35,617 nt of DNA from Heterostelium multicystogenum (lineage: Eukaryota > Evosea > Eumycetozoa > Acytosteliales > Acytosteliaceae): positions 1 to 35,617 of the forward strand of contig RCNN01000341.1 in assembly GCA_003667245.1 (NCBI GenBank), read 5' to 3'. The notes under the pieces were generated by a model that did no database searches, had not been told where the DNA came from, and worked only from the letters and a program-made list of their open reading frames with translations. Below, one piece after another: positions 19,014-27,644 of this stretch. Made by a program: the position numbers and the translations under genes. How positions within the stretch are numbered: position 1 is the first letter of the stretch; each line of letters begins with the position of its first letter.

Positions 19014-19839
19014 ATGCGCACCATTGATCTGGCCGGCGTACCCGTCCCTGTCATCGGCCAGGGGACCTGGCGCATGGGCGAGGATCCCGGCAAGCGCAAG
19101 CGCCGAAGTGGCCGCGTTGCAACTGGTATCGATGAGGGCATGACCCTGATCGATACCGCTGAAAATGTATGGCGAAGGCGGTGCCGAAGAAGTCGTCGGC
19201 GAGGCGATTCGCGGCAAGCGCGACCAGGTGTTCCTGGTCAGCAAGGTGTACCCGCACAATGCCAGCCACAAGGGCATTCCACGTGCATGTGAGGCCAGCC
19301 TCCAGCGCCTGGGCACCGACTACATTGATCTGTATCTGTTGCATTGGCGTGGGCAATACCCCCTTGAAGAAACGGTAGGAAGCCTTCGAGCGCTTGCGTG
19401 AGGCAGGCAAGATCGGTCGTTGGGGGTGTGTCCAACTTTGATGTGGCAGACCTGCAGGAGCTGGCTTCCCCGGCCTGTGCCACCAATCAGGTGCTCTACA
19501 ACATCGAGGAGCGCGGCATCGAGTTCGACCTGCTTGCCATGGTGGCAGCAACACAATTTACCCTTGATGGCCTACTGTCCCATCGCCCAGGGTGGCGACC
19601 TGTTGGCCAGCCCGACCCTCAAGCAAATTGCCCGTCGCCACGAGGTCACACCCGCCCAGGTTTCCCTGGCCTGGGTCTTGCGCCAGGACGGTGTGATCGC
19701 GATTCCCAAGGCTGTTACGCCAGAGCATGTCCGGCTCAATGCCGCAGCGGCGAAGCTGGTGCTGGATGAGCACGACCTGGACGCGATTGACCGGGTTTTT
19801 GGGCCGCCGAAGCGCAAGCATCCGCTGGCGATGGTCTAG
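19014..19839 (+). CDS. Aldo/keto reductase (frame interrupted)
   Basis: An NADPH-dependent oxidoreductase of the AKR family with a TIM-barrel fold, about 275 residues. It starts [19 protein letters not shown] after AGGAGG five to six bases upstream. The catalytic tetrad is visible: Asp in LIDTAE and Tyr in [15 protein letters not shown] (split by an extra A near 19163), Lys in VFLVSKVYP, and His in LYLLHWRG. The cofactor region [17 protein letters not shown] is intact. Frame switches are near 19100, 19125, 19163, 19378, 19428 and 19535. The substrate cannot be deduced. It converges on hcp, with a shared hairpin between them. Confidence 0.9.
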
Positions 19840-19845
19840 TGGCCG

Positions 19846-19882
19846 ACAGAAACGGTGCCGTCCATGGCGATGCCGTTTCTGT
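19846..19882. terminator. Bidirectional hairpin terminator between aldo/keto reductase and hcp
   Basis: ACAGAAACGG (19846-19855) pairs perfectly with CCGTTTCTGT (19873-19882) in the 55-base gap between two convergent genes. It is followed by TTTCGG on the plus strand and lies close to both stop codons, so it can serve either transcript. The T tract is short. Confidence 0.65.
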
Positions 19883-19894
19883 TTCGGTGGCTGC

Positions 19895-20410
19895 TTAGCC
19901 GGCTACCGGGCTGCGCCAGTCATCAGAGCCAGAGGTACCGGAGACCTCATGGGTCCAGACGATTTTCCGGTAAGTGAAATACACATCCTCCAGGTGCGTG
20001 AAGTGTGCGTTGTTCGGGTCCTGGCAGTTGGGCATCCGTGACTGGATGTCCACCAGGATCGCGTCTTCCAACTCGATGGTGAAGTAGTGTTCCTGGGTTC
20101 CGGCTGAAGAGGTTCGGTACCACTCAAGGCGGCACTTGACCATTTCCCCGGAGGTCAATGCGCTGAACAGCAATGGCGACGATTTATCGAATACCTTGCT
20201 GATCATCAGGGGCTTGTGCACACGCTGGCCGGTGGGCTGGCCGGATTGCGGGTCACGGGGAATGATCACCTGATGCTGGAATGCTTCCACCAGGATCTGG
20301 TCTTCATGGCCTTCCTGGTAAATGTTGCCGACCGAGTCCTGGGTGAACGTGCCTGCCGTGATCAAGCCTTGCTTGGTGCCGGTGATGGATAGATACGCGG
20401 GTGTTGGCAT
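19895..20410 (-). CDS. hcp: T6SS tube protein Hcp
   Basis: The Hcp protein forms the hexameric inner tube expelled by the type VI secretion machine. It is intact, 171 residues, the usual length. It begins MPTPAYLSITGTKQGLITAG and contains GHEDQILVEAFQHQVIIP, QRVHKPLMISKVFDKSSPLL, the Y-R-T-S-S-A-G-T-Q-E-H-Y-F-T-I-E-L strand pair and a C-terminal SPVAG. The ATG at 20410 follows AAGGAAA by about seven bases. The frame stays open upstream to 20512, but Hcp proteins start at MPTPAYL, so the longer form is rejected. It is divergent from the tssA-led operon, so the long gap between them probably controls both. Confidence 0.97.
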   Translation of the reverse strand: MPTPAYLSITGTKQGLITAGTFTQDSVGNIYQEGHEDQILVEAFQHQVIIPRDPQSGQPTGQRVHKPLMISKVFDKSSPLLFSALTSGEMVKCRLEWYRTSSAGTQEHYFTIELEDAILVDIQSRMPNCQDPNNAHFTHLEDVYFTYRKIVWTHEVSGTSGSDDWRSPVAG

Positions 20411-20652
20411 GACGGTTTTCCTTGCCTGATAAATGAGGTCGTCCCGGCCGACGGACTTGCCGGCCGGGTAATGCTCGATATCAAGAAGCGTGCCGGAAAG
20501 TTCGAGCGTCAATGAAAGCAGGGGGTTAAGGTTTTATTGGTTTTCATTTTGAGCGGCATTAAAGGTTTTAATTCGATTTAGTTGTATTTGTTTGCGCAGG
20601 GGTGTGCAGTTAGTTGCTCATGTTGATGGGCGGTGTTTATTCGCAGAGTTCA

Positions 20653-20700
20653 CGTCATTCATGATGACGCCTGGCGCCTTGGCTGCGCAAATTCTTGCGC
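20653..20700. promoter_or_regulatory. Two tandem inverted repeats upstream of the tssA sigma-54 promoter
   Basis: CGTCAT-TCATG-ATGACG at 20653-20669 and GCGCAA-ATTC-TTGCGC at 20685-20700 are both perfect palindromes with 6-base arms. They are centred about 113 and 82 bases upstream of the predicted start, where sigma-54 activators usually bind. Their arm sequences differ, so they may bind different proteins. Binding by the Sfa-type activator of this cluster is a hypothesis. Confidence 0.4.
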
Positions 20701-20748
20701 GTCGGTGATTTTTCTATTCTTGTAGGAAACTCCTTAACTGCTATTTGG

Positions 20749-20764
20749 TGGCTTGAACAATGCT
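20749..20764 (+). promoter_or_regulatory. Candidate sigma-54 promoter for the tssA-led operon
   Basis: TGGCTTGAACAATGCT has GG and GC separated by exactly ten bases and matches TGGC at -24 and TGCT at -12. It lies about 110 bases upstream of the tssA start and is oriented into the operon. The operon encodes a GAFTGA-bearing sigma-54 activator, and the related HSI-2 system of P. aeruginosa is subject to RpoN control. The -24 element is not perfect (TGGCTT rather than TGGCAC). Confidence 0.55.
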
Positions 20765-20875
20765 TTTTGCATGGATAAGGTTCGTGCTCTTCTCGTAGGG
20801 AAGGCAAACTTTAATCAATGTTCTGGTGTGCGCTTGAATAGCCATTAGTTCACTGAACATGTTCAGGAAAGTAAA

Positions 20876-22438
20876 GTGCGGCCCATAATGGTTTACTCAG
20901 ACAGGCTTTCCGATTATTACCTCGAACTTGCGCAGTCACCCAACTCGAAAACGAGTTATGCGGGGGCCGATATGCGTTTTTCGACCGAGTATGAGGCGCT
21001 TGAAACTGAACTGGGCAAGGCGCACTCCATTCACGGAAACAGTCAGCCTGACTGGCAATGGGTCGTGGAAAAAAGCGAGGCGCTGTTACGCCACCAGTCC
21101 AAGGACTTGCGGGTCGCTGTCTGGTTGACCTGGGCCTTGCATCAGCGCGAGTCCTTCCCCGGGCTACTCGCAGGCCTCGGATTGCTGCGCTACCTCTGTG
21201 AGCATCATTGGGCGGTCGTTTATCCGGGCAAGCTGCGTACCCGCAGTGCCGCCTTTGGCTGGCTGGTCCCTCGCCTCGAGCAGGTGCTTGCACAACCTGT
21301 TTCGCTCAAGGATCAGCGGCCCTTGTTCCACTGCATGCTCGAACACCTGGCGCGGCTGGACGAGTTGTGGACCGAACACCTTCTCGAAGATGCGCCACTG
21401 TTACTGCCGGTTCGCAGGCAGCTGTCGGACCGATTGCAACAGTCCACCGAAAGCGAACCTCCAGCAGGCGGTAGCACAGGGGTGATCGCCCATATCAAGC
21501 AGGTCGCGACTCAGTTGATGGCGCCCGAGCCCATTGTGGAAAACGAAAAGGACGCCCACAAGCTGCTGCGCACGCTGCAGGAACATGCCCGGCCCTTGTC
21601 GGCCTGGTGGCAGCGCCAGAATGCCACTGACCTGCGCGCACTGCGTCTGAACCGAACGTTGACCTGGCTGACGATCACCAGTCTTCCGGACTGTGACAGC
21701 GAACAGGTAACGCCTTTGCGCGGGCCGGCGCCCGACAAGCTCAAGCGGTACCAGGAGCGCTTTGCCCAAGGCAGCATACCGACCTGCTGCTGGAGCTTGA
21801 GGGCAGCCTGGCCGGAGCACCTTTCTGGTTCGACGGCTTGTACCGGGTGTGGGAGTGCCTGCAGGCACTCCAGGCCGACCTGGCCATGACCGAGCTGGAA
21901 GTGCACTTCGCGCTGTTGCTCCAGCGTTTGCCGGGGCTTGCACAGCTGCGCTTCCACGACGGAACACCCTTCGCCGACGACGTCACCCGTGGCTGGATCA
22001 ACACCCAGGTTGCCCGCCATTTGCAAGCCCCGGTTCCACTCAGGTCGGCACCTGATGCCCCGGCTGCGCCTTGGGACAAAGCGTTGCACGACGTCATGCC
22101 CGTGCTGCGCAAGGACGGGTTCAAGGTGGCTGTGCGGTCCCTCAAGCAGGGCATGCAAACCGCAACAGGTGATCGTGCCCGGTTTCATTGGCGGCTTGGC
22201 CTGGCCAGGTTGTGTTTGCTGGCAGGCAAGCATGACCTGGCCAAAGTCCAGCTCGATCACCTGGACCACGAGCTGCAGCACTCAGGCCTGCAAGCGCTGG
22301 GAGCCCGAGTTGGCGGTTGAAGTGCTGCAGCTCTTGCATGGCTGCTGTGACGTATTGCCCCAGAGCCATTCCGTGCGTGAGCGCAAGGAAGATGTCCATC
22401 GCAGGCTGTGCCACTTCGATCTCGAAAGCGGTACTTGA
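20876..22438 (+). CDS. tssA: T6SS protein TssA (frame interrupted)
   Basis: TssA primes and caps sheath assembly at the baseplate. The span is about 521 residues, in the range of long TssA proteins. The N-terminal ImpA-type region is clear: AVWLTWALHQRESFPGLLAG, LGLLRYLCEHHWAVVYP, and the R-T-R-S-A-A-F-G-W-L segment. The C-terminal half has the VasJ-like helical repeat (YRVWECLQALQADLA, ARFHWRLGLARLCLLAGKHD, EPELAVEVLQLL). Two frame breaks are visible: a lost C near 21770 (the protein should pass from AQG to QHTDLLLELE) and an extra C near 22298 (the frame resumes at WEPELAVEV). GTG at 20876 has AGGAAA seven bases upstream; ATG at 20888 is the alternative. It is the first gene of the T6SS operon. 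Confidence 0.92.
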
Positions 22439-22475
22439 ATAGGCTTTCGAGCCCCCCGAAAAAAGGAGAAACACC

Positions 22476-22973
22476 ATGGCGAAAGAAGGTTCGGTAGCCC
22501 CCAGGGAACGCATCAATATCACGTTCAAACCCGCCGTCGGCACTGCGCAGGAAGAGGTCGAGCTGCCGCTGAAATTGCTGGTGCTTGGTGACTTCACCCA
22601 GCGTGAAGACCTGCGCAAGCTCGAAGACCGCAAGCCCGTCGGCATCGACAAGAACAGCCTCGACGAGGTGCTGGCCAAGCAGGCCTTGAGCCTGGCCTTG
22701 AGCGTCCCCAACCGGCTGCAGGATTCAGCCGAACCTGACGAGTTGGCGATCCGGGTCAGGATCAATTCGATGAAGGACTTCAATCCTGCACAGCTGGTTG
22801 AGCAGATACCCGAGCTGAAAAAGCTCATGGACCTGCGCGATGCACTTGTGGCGCTCAAGGGGCCGCTGGGCAACACGCCGAGCTTTCGAAAGGCCATTGA
22901 AAATGCCCTCGCCGATGACGATTCGCGCAAGCGGGTATTGGCTGAATTGGGGCTGGACAGCTCCGCCGTATGA
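22476..22973 (+). CDS. tssB: T6SS contractile sheath small subunit TssB
   Basis: TssB (VipA/HsiB) pairs with TssC to form the contractile sheath around the Hcp tube. It is intact with 165 residues, the usual size. It starts MAKEGSVAPRERINITFKP and carries the family motif ELPLKLLVLGDFTQRED, followed by the sheath-specific RINSMKDFNPAQLVEQIPEL and LRDALVALKGPLGN. The ATG is preceded by AAAGGAG at good spacing. It lies 37 bases after tssA and 28 before tssC in one operon. Confidence 0.97.
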   Translation: MAKEGSVAPRERINITFKPAVGTAQEEVELPLKLLVLGDFTQREDLRKLEDRKPVGIDKNSLDEVLAKQALSLALSVPNRLQDSAEPDELAIRVRINSMKDFNPAQLVEQIPELKKLMDLRDALVALKGPLGNTPSFRKAIENALADDDSRKRVLAELGLDSSAV

Positions 22974-23001
22974 CTCTCTCAGTTAAAAGGACACTGACAC
23001 C

Positions 23002-24479
23002 ATGACTACCAGCCAAAGCCCGTCGCATGCGCCCATCACGGATGAGTACAGCATTCTCGACAACATCATTGCCCAGACCCGCCTCAGCGCCGACGACGAG
23101 GCCTACAGCATTGCAAAGCGTGGAGTCTCGGCATTTATCGAGGAGCTGATCAAGCCGCAAAACAAGGGCGAGCCGGTCAAGAAGCGCCTGGTTGACCGGA
23201 TGATTGCCGAGATTGACGCAAGGCTCAGCCAGCAAATGGATGAAATCCTGCACCATCCCCGACTTCCAGGCACTGGAGTCTTCCTGGCGTGGCCTGCAGT
23301 TGCTGGTTGATCGCACCAATTTTCGTGAAAACATCAAGATCGAACTGCTCAGCGTCTCCCGCCAGGACCTGCTGGATGACTTCGAGGACTCACCGGAGGT
23401 GACTCAGTCCGGACTCTACAAGCACATCTACAGTGCCGAATACGGTCAGTTCGGCGGCCAGCCCGTAGGGGCAATCATCGCCAATTATTTCCTTTCCCCC
23501 AGTGCTCCCGATGTCAGGCTGATGCAGTACGTTTCCAGCGTGGCCTGCATGGCTCATGCACCGTTCATTGCGGCGGCCGGCCCTGGCTTCTTCGGCCTGG
23601 AGAGCTTTACCGGCCTGCCTGACCTCAAGGACCTGAAGGACCATTTTGAAGGGCCGCAGTTTGCCAAATGGCAGAGTTTTCGCCAGAGCGAAGATGCCCG
23701 CTACATCGGCCTCACCGTACCGCGCTTTCTATTGCGCACGCCGTACGATCCCGTTGATTGTCCCGGTCAAGACGTTCGCCTACCAGGAACATGTGGCCAG
23801 CAGCCACGAACACTATCTGTGGGGTAATACGGCCTATGCCTTTGCTACCCGCTTGACGGACAGTTTCGCCCGGTATCGCTGGTGCCCGAACATTATCGGC
23901 CCGCAGAGTGGTGGTGCAGTGGAGGACTTGCCGCTGCATCACTTTCACAGCATGGGCGAGATCGAAACCAAGATTCCTACCGAGGTGCTGGTATCCGACC
24001 GACGCGAATACGAGCTGGCGCAAGAGGGCTTCATTGCCCTGACCATGCGCAAGGGCAGTGACAATGCAGCGTTCTTTTCCGCCAGTTCGGTGCAAAAACC
24101 CAAGTCTTTTGGAATCAGTGCCGAAGGCAAGGCTGCCGAGCTGAATTACCGGCTCGGTACCCAATTGCCGTACATGATGATCGTCAATCGCCTGGCCCAC
24201 TATCTCAAGGTGCTGCAGCGTGAACAGCTGGGGTCGTGGAAGGAGCGCACCGACCTTGAGCTGGAACTCAACAAATGGATTCGCCAATACGTAGCCGACC
24301 AGGACAACCCCAGCACCGAAGTGCGTGGACGGCGCCCGCTTCGGGCTGCGCGCATTGTTGTCAGTGATGTCGACGGGGAGCCCGGCTGGTATCGCGTCAA
24401 CCTGAGCGTTCGCCCGCACTTCAAGTACATGGGGGCAGACTTCACTCTGTCGCTCGTCGGCAAGCTCGATAAAGAATGA
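23002..24479 (+). CDS. tssC: T6SS contractile sheath large subunit TssC (frame interrupted)
   Basis: TssC (VipB/HsiC) is the large sheath subunit, about 492 residues. Blocks in order are DNIIAQTRLSADDEAYSIAK, the sheath motif ESSWRGLQLLVDRTNF, LYKHIYSAEYGQFGGQPVGA, FIAAAGPGFFGLESFTGLPD, FATRLTDSFARYRWCPNIIG, and the C-terminal NRLAHYLKVLQREQLGSW, with the ending RPHFKYMGADFTLSLVGKLD. Two breaks: a C too many in the CCCC run at 23257-23260 (expected HHPDFQALE) and a second near 23750, after which the frame gives IVPVKTFAYQE. The stop overlaps the tssE start by ATGA. Confidence 0.94.
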
Positions 24480-24902
24480 GCCGCCGCCACGTGATTACCC
24501 AAAACCGCAGCCTTTTCGAGCGCCTGGAGTCCGGCGTGGGGCGCAGCCCGCAAGGTTGCGTCGTGGAATCCGTGGCGGGTCATCTGGCGAAAATGCTCAG
24601 CACCCGTGCGGGCAGTGTCCAGACGCTACCTGATTACGGGTTACCTGATTCTGAATGACATGCGCCTCAGCCTGCATGACGCGTTGAGTCAGGCTCGGTT
24701 CCTGATTGAGCGCTTTATCCAGGCCTACGAACCCCGTCTGAAGGATGTCCGTGTCAAGGCATTGCCACAGGACCGTGACCCGATGGTGCTGGCTTTTTCC
24801 ATCGAGGGGGCCATGAAAGTCAATGGCATGACGCAAGCGGTCGCCTTTTGCGCCAGCCTGGCTCACGGCGCACGGGTCGAGGTCAAACCGAATGTCGTTT
24901 AA
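24476..24902 (+). CDS. tssE: T6SS baseplate protein TssE (gp25-like; one frame break)
   Basis: TssE is the gp25-like lysozyme-fold baseplate wedge protein, about 141 residues. The N-terminus reads SLFERLESGVG, typical of TssE, and is followed by HLAKMLSTRAGSVQTLPDYG, which is the conserved gp25 strand-turn. An extra T near 24651 moves the frame; it then resumes as LNDMRLSLHDALSQARFLIE and RFIQAYEPRLKDVRV, ending in a beta-rich tail. It overlaps tssC by four bases and tssF by eleven, so translation is coupled. The P. aeruginosa HSI-2 counterpart is HsiF2. Confidence 0.92.
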
Positions 24903-26667
24903 CCGCTACTACCAGGGCGAGCTGAGCGCACTGCGACAGTTGGGGCGACGCTTCTGCGAGCGCAACCCGGCACTCGCGCCGTTTCTTGGGGACGCTGGCC
25001 AGGACCCGGACGTAGAACGGTTGCTTGAGGGTTTTGCATTCCTCACCGGTCGCCTGCGGCAGAAGCTTGATGATCAATTGCCGGAGTTGAGTCACTCGTT
25101 GATGCATCTGCTGTGGCCCAACTATATGCGGCCGCTGCCGTCGTTCAGCATGCTGCAGTTTGATCCGCTCAAGCGCACAGGGCCGGCCATCAGGGTCGAG
25201 CGGGATACACCGGTGGAAAGCATTGCGATCGACGGTGAACGTTGCCGTTTTCGTACCTGTTACCCGACGCAGGTCTTGCCGGTGCAACTGGCCGCCATGG
25301 AGTACTCGGTACAGGGCGAGGGCGCTTTGCTCTGCCTGCGCCTGGAAATGACGGCCGAGGGCAACTTCAGTGAGCTGGAACTGAACTGCCTGCGTTTGCA
25401 TCTCGCGGGGGAGCAGCCCGTCAGCCAGGCGCTTTACCTGGGGCTTTTGCGTCACCTGGACGGGTTCGAGTTGCAGCCTTTCGGGCGCGACGGGCTGCCG
25501 GTCATCGGCGCCGACGGCGAGCCTGTTTCATTGCGTCTGTCCAGCAACGATATCAGTCCTGTGGGCTTTTCCGAGGATGAGGCACTGATCCCTTATCCGT
25601 TGAATACCTTTCGTGGCTATCGCCATTTGCAGGAGTACTTCGCCTTTCCCGACAAATACCTGTTTGTCGATGTGAGTGGCCTTGGCGCGCTGAGCAGGTT
25701 GCCTATTGACGTACTCAAGCAGGTACATGGCGTGACGTTACGCTTCGACATGCGTGGTCGCGGTATTGAGCGAATGGCGCCTACCCTGGACAACGTGAAG
25801 CTGTACTGCACGCCCATCGTCAATCTGTTCAAGCACGACGGCGTACCGATTCGCCTGGACGGCAAGCAGGACGAATACCTGTTGTTGCCTGGCGAATACG
25901 CCAGGGGGAACTGCGGTGTATTTTCCGTCGACAAGGTCACGGGATGGCGGCCGGGAGGCCTCGGGTACCAGGAATATGTTCCGTTCGAATCGTTTGAGCA
26001 CGATTTTGGCAGCGCCGCGCCCAGCTATGGCGTTCGCCAGCGGCCATCCCTGCAACATGCCGGCCTGGATACCTGGCTGAGTTTCGACCGGTGTCCAGTG
26101 CATGAACAGGAAACCCTGTCGATTGAACTGACCTGCACCAACCACAACCTGCCATGCCTGCTGCAGGTGGGCGATATCAATCAGGCGTGCGAACAGACGC
26201 CCGAGTTTCTCTCGTTTCGCAACATCACCGCGGCAACCCCCAGCTTTGCGCCACCCCTGGACAGTGACTTCCTGTGGCGACTGATCAGCAATATGTCGCT
26301 CAACTATCTGTCATTGACCGATATCAACGCCTTGAGGGTGATCCTCGAAACCTACGACCTGCCGCGTTATCACGACCGCCAGGTGGAAAAGGTCAGCAGG
26401 CGAAGGCTGGGCGCCCTCCGTTCGATCAGTCACCAGCCCGTAGACCGGCTGCACCGAGGCCTGCCATTTCGCGGCTTACGGGTTGACCTCACCATCGATC
26501 CTGAAGGCTACCTGGGGGAGGGCGACGTGTTCGTCTTTGCCTCGGTGCTCAACGAGTTCTTCGCGCTTTACGCCAGCCTCAACTCGTACCACGAACTGCG
26601 AGTCATCAGCACACAAGGAGACGTGTACCTATGGCCACCCCGGATGGGCCAGCAGCCCCTGCTTTAA
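24892..26667 (+). CDS. tssF: T6SS baseplate protein TssF
   Basis: TssF is the large baseplate wedge subunit that works with TssG, TssE and TssK. It is intact with 591 residues, the standard length. It begins MSFNRYYQGELSALRQLGRR and has the family hallmark blocks DPDVERLLEGFAFLTGRLRQ and DQLPELSHSLMHLLWPNYMR, then PLPSFSMLQFDP, IPYPLNTFRGYRHLQEYFAF and, near the C-terminus, ASLNSYHELRVISTQGDVYLW. The tssG start lies 37 bases before its stop. It is one of four fully open genes of the T6SS region (with hcp, tssB and tssH). Confidence 0.97.
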   Translation: MSFNRYYQGELSALRQLGRRFCERNPALAPFLGDAGQDPDVERLLEGFAFLTGRLRQKLDDQLPELSHSLMHLLWPNYMRPLPSFSMLQFDPLKRTGPAIRVERDTPVESIAIDGERCRFRTCYPTQVLPVQLAAMEYSVQGEGALLCLRLEMTAEGNFSELELNCLRLHLAGEQPVSQALYLGLLRHLDGFELQPFGRDGLPVIGADGEPVSLRLSSNDISPVGFSEDEALIPYPLNTFRGYRHLQEYFAFPDKYLFVDVSGLGALSRLPIDVLKQVHGVTLRFDMRGRGIERMAPTLDNVKLYCTPIVNLFKHDGVPIRLDGKQDEYLLLPGEYARGNCGVFSVDKVTGWRPGGLGYQEYVPFESFEHDFGSAAPSYGVRQRPSLQHAGLDTWLSFDRCPVHEQETLSIELTCTNHNLPCLLQVGDINQACEQTPEFLSFRNITAATPSFAPPLDSDFLWRLISNMSLNYLSLTDINALRVILETYDLPRYHDRQVEKVSRRRLGALRSISHQPVDRLHRGLPFRGLRVDLTIDPEGYLGEGDVFVFASVLNEFFALYASLNSYHELRVISTQGDVYLWPPRMGQQPLL

Positions 26668-27638
26668 CCGCACTGTCCCGAGTGATTCGCGAGTACTCGG
26701 TGTTTCAGGCGGTTGCGCAGATTATCGAGCGCCTGCGCGAGGCGCATCCCTCGCTGGACGATGATGCGCTCTACGATCAATTGGAGTTCCAGGCCAACCC
26801 AGGCTTTGGCTTTCCCGGCAACGACATTGATCGTGTGGAGTTTTTTGTCGAGCACGGCCATTTGCGGGCACGGCTTCGCCTCAATGTGCTGGGCCTGTTT
26901 GGTACAGGGTCACCGCTGCCGGCGTTCTATGGCGAGCAAGCCTTTGCCGAGGTAGCGGGCGGTAATCCGACGCGGGAATTTCTTGATCTTTTTCACCATC
27001 GCCTGCACCGGCTGATAGTGCCGATCTGGCGAAAATATCGTTATCAGGCGAGTTTTCAAACGGGCGCCCGCGATCCCTTTTCCGAGCAGATGTTTGCATG
27101 GGTGGGCCTGGGTGGCAGCGCGATTCGCAGCGCGGCCTCAACTGAACTGGAAACGCCTGTTGCCCTACCTGGGGCTGCTGAGCCTGCGCGTGCACTCCGC
27201 CGCGCTGATCGAGACCGTGCTGCGTTATTACTTCAAGCACAACCGGCTGGTCATCGAGCAGTGGGTCGAGCGCAGGGTAGTGATCGACCAGGAGCAGCGC
27301 AATGACCTTGGTCGCGCCTATAGCTCGTTGGGTTCGGACCTGGTGCTGGGGGAGTGCCTTATCGACCGCAGTGGCATGTTCAGGGTTCATGTATTGGCAC
27401 TCGACTGGCAGCGTTTTCACGAGTTTTTGCCCACCGGGGCGGGTTACGAGCCGCTGTGTGCGCTGGTGCGTTTCGCCGCCCGGGACCCCTTGGAATACGA
27501 CGTGCGACTGGTGTTGGCGGCGGGCGAGGTCCGGCCGTTGCACCTTGGCGAGCACAACGTCTGCCGCCTGGGCTGGACCAGTTGGCTGGGCATGAGCGGG
27601 CAGACGGCGTGGTCATCCTGGCCAGTAAAAATCATTAG
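26631..27638 (+). CDS. tssG: T6SS baseplate protein TssG (frame interrupted)
   Basis: TssG is the smaller baseplate wedge protein partnering TssF, about 336 residues. It begins MATPDGPAAPALTALSRVIR and has the family segments EYSVFQAVAQIIERL, LEFQANPGFGFPGNDIDRVE, LNVLGLFGTGSPLPAFYGEQ and FLDLFHHRLHRLIVPIWRKY. After a frame break near 27140 it continues LNWKRLLPYLGLLSLRVHSA and then an EQWVERRVVI block. A second break near 27592 leads into HERADGVVILASKNH and the stop. As sequenced, the unbroken middle frame would run on to 27645 with a different tail, but the former ending matches other TssG proteins. It overlaps tssF and lies seven bases before tssH. Confidence 0.92.
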
Positions 27639-27644
27639 GGATTG

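Larger units (their letters stand above)
20411..20875. other. 465-base divergent control region between hcp and tssA
   Basis: I see no gene here. The stretch 20525-20590 is clearly richer in A and T than the flanking genes (for example GGTTTTATTGGTTTTCATTT). It contains two tight inverted repeats and a sigma-54-like promoter, listed separately, all placed to serve tssA. I found no matching GG-N10-GC element for hcp on the minus strand. AT-rich stretches of this kind in pseudomonads are often bound by MvaT/MvaU-type silencers, but that is inference. Confidence 0.6.

Noticed and set aside
20411..20512. Possible N-terminal extension of Hcp by 34 residues
   Set aside because: Hcp proteins start at MPTPAYL, which has its own ribosome-binding site; the extension has no support.
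23730..23770. Programmed ribosomal frameshifting in tssC and similar genes
   Set aside because: Breaks occur in most genes at unrelated places, go in both directions and have no slippery heptamer with a following structure.
23712..24419. A 235-codon minus-strand open frame opposite tssC
   Set aside because: It is antisense to the clear TssC C-terminal half and its composition is that of a codon shadow.
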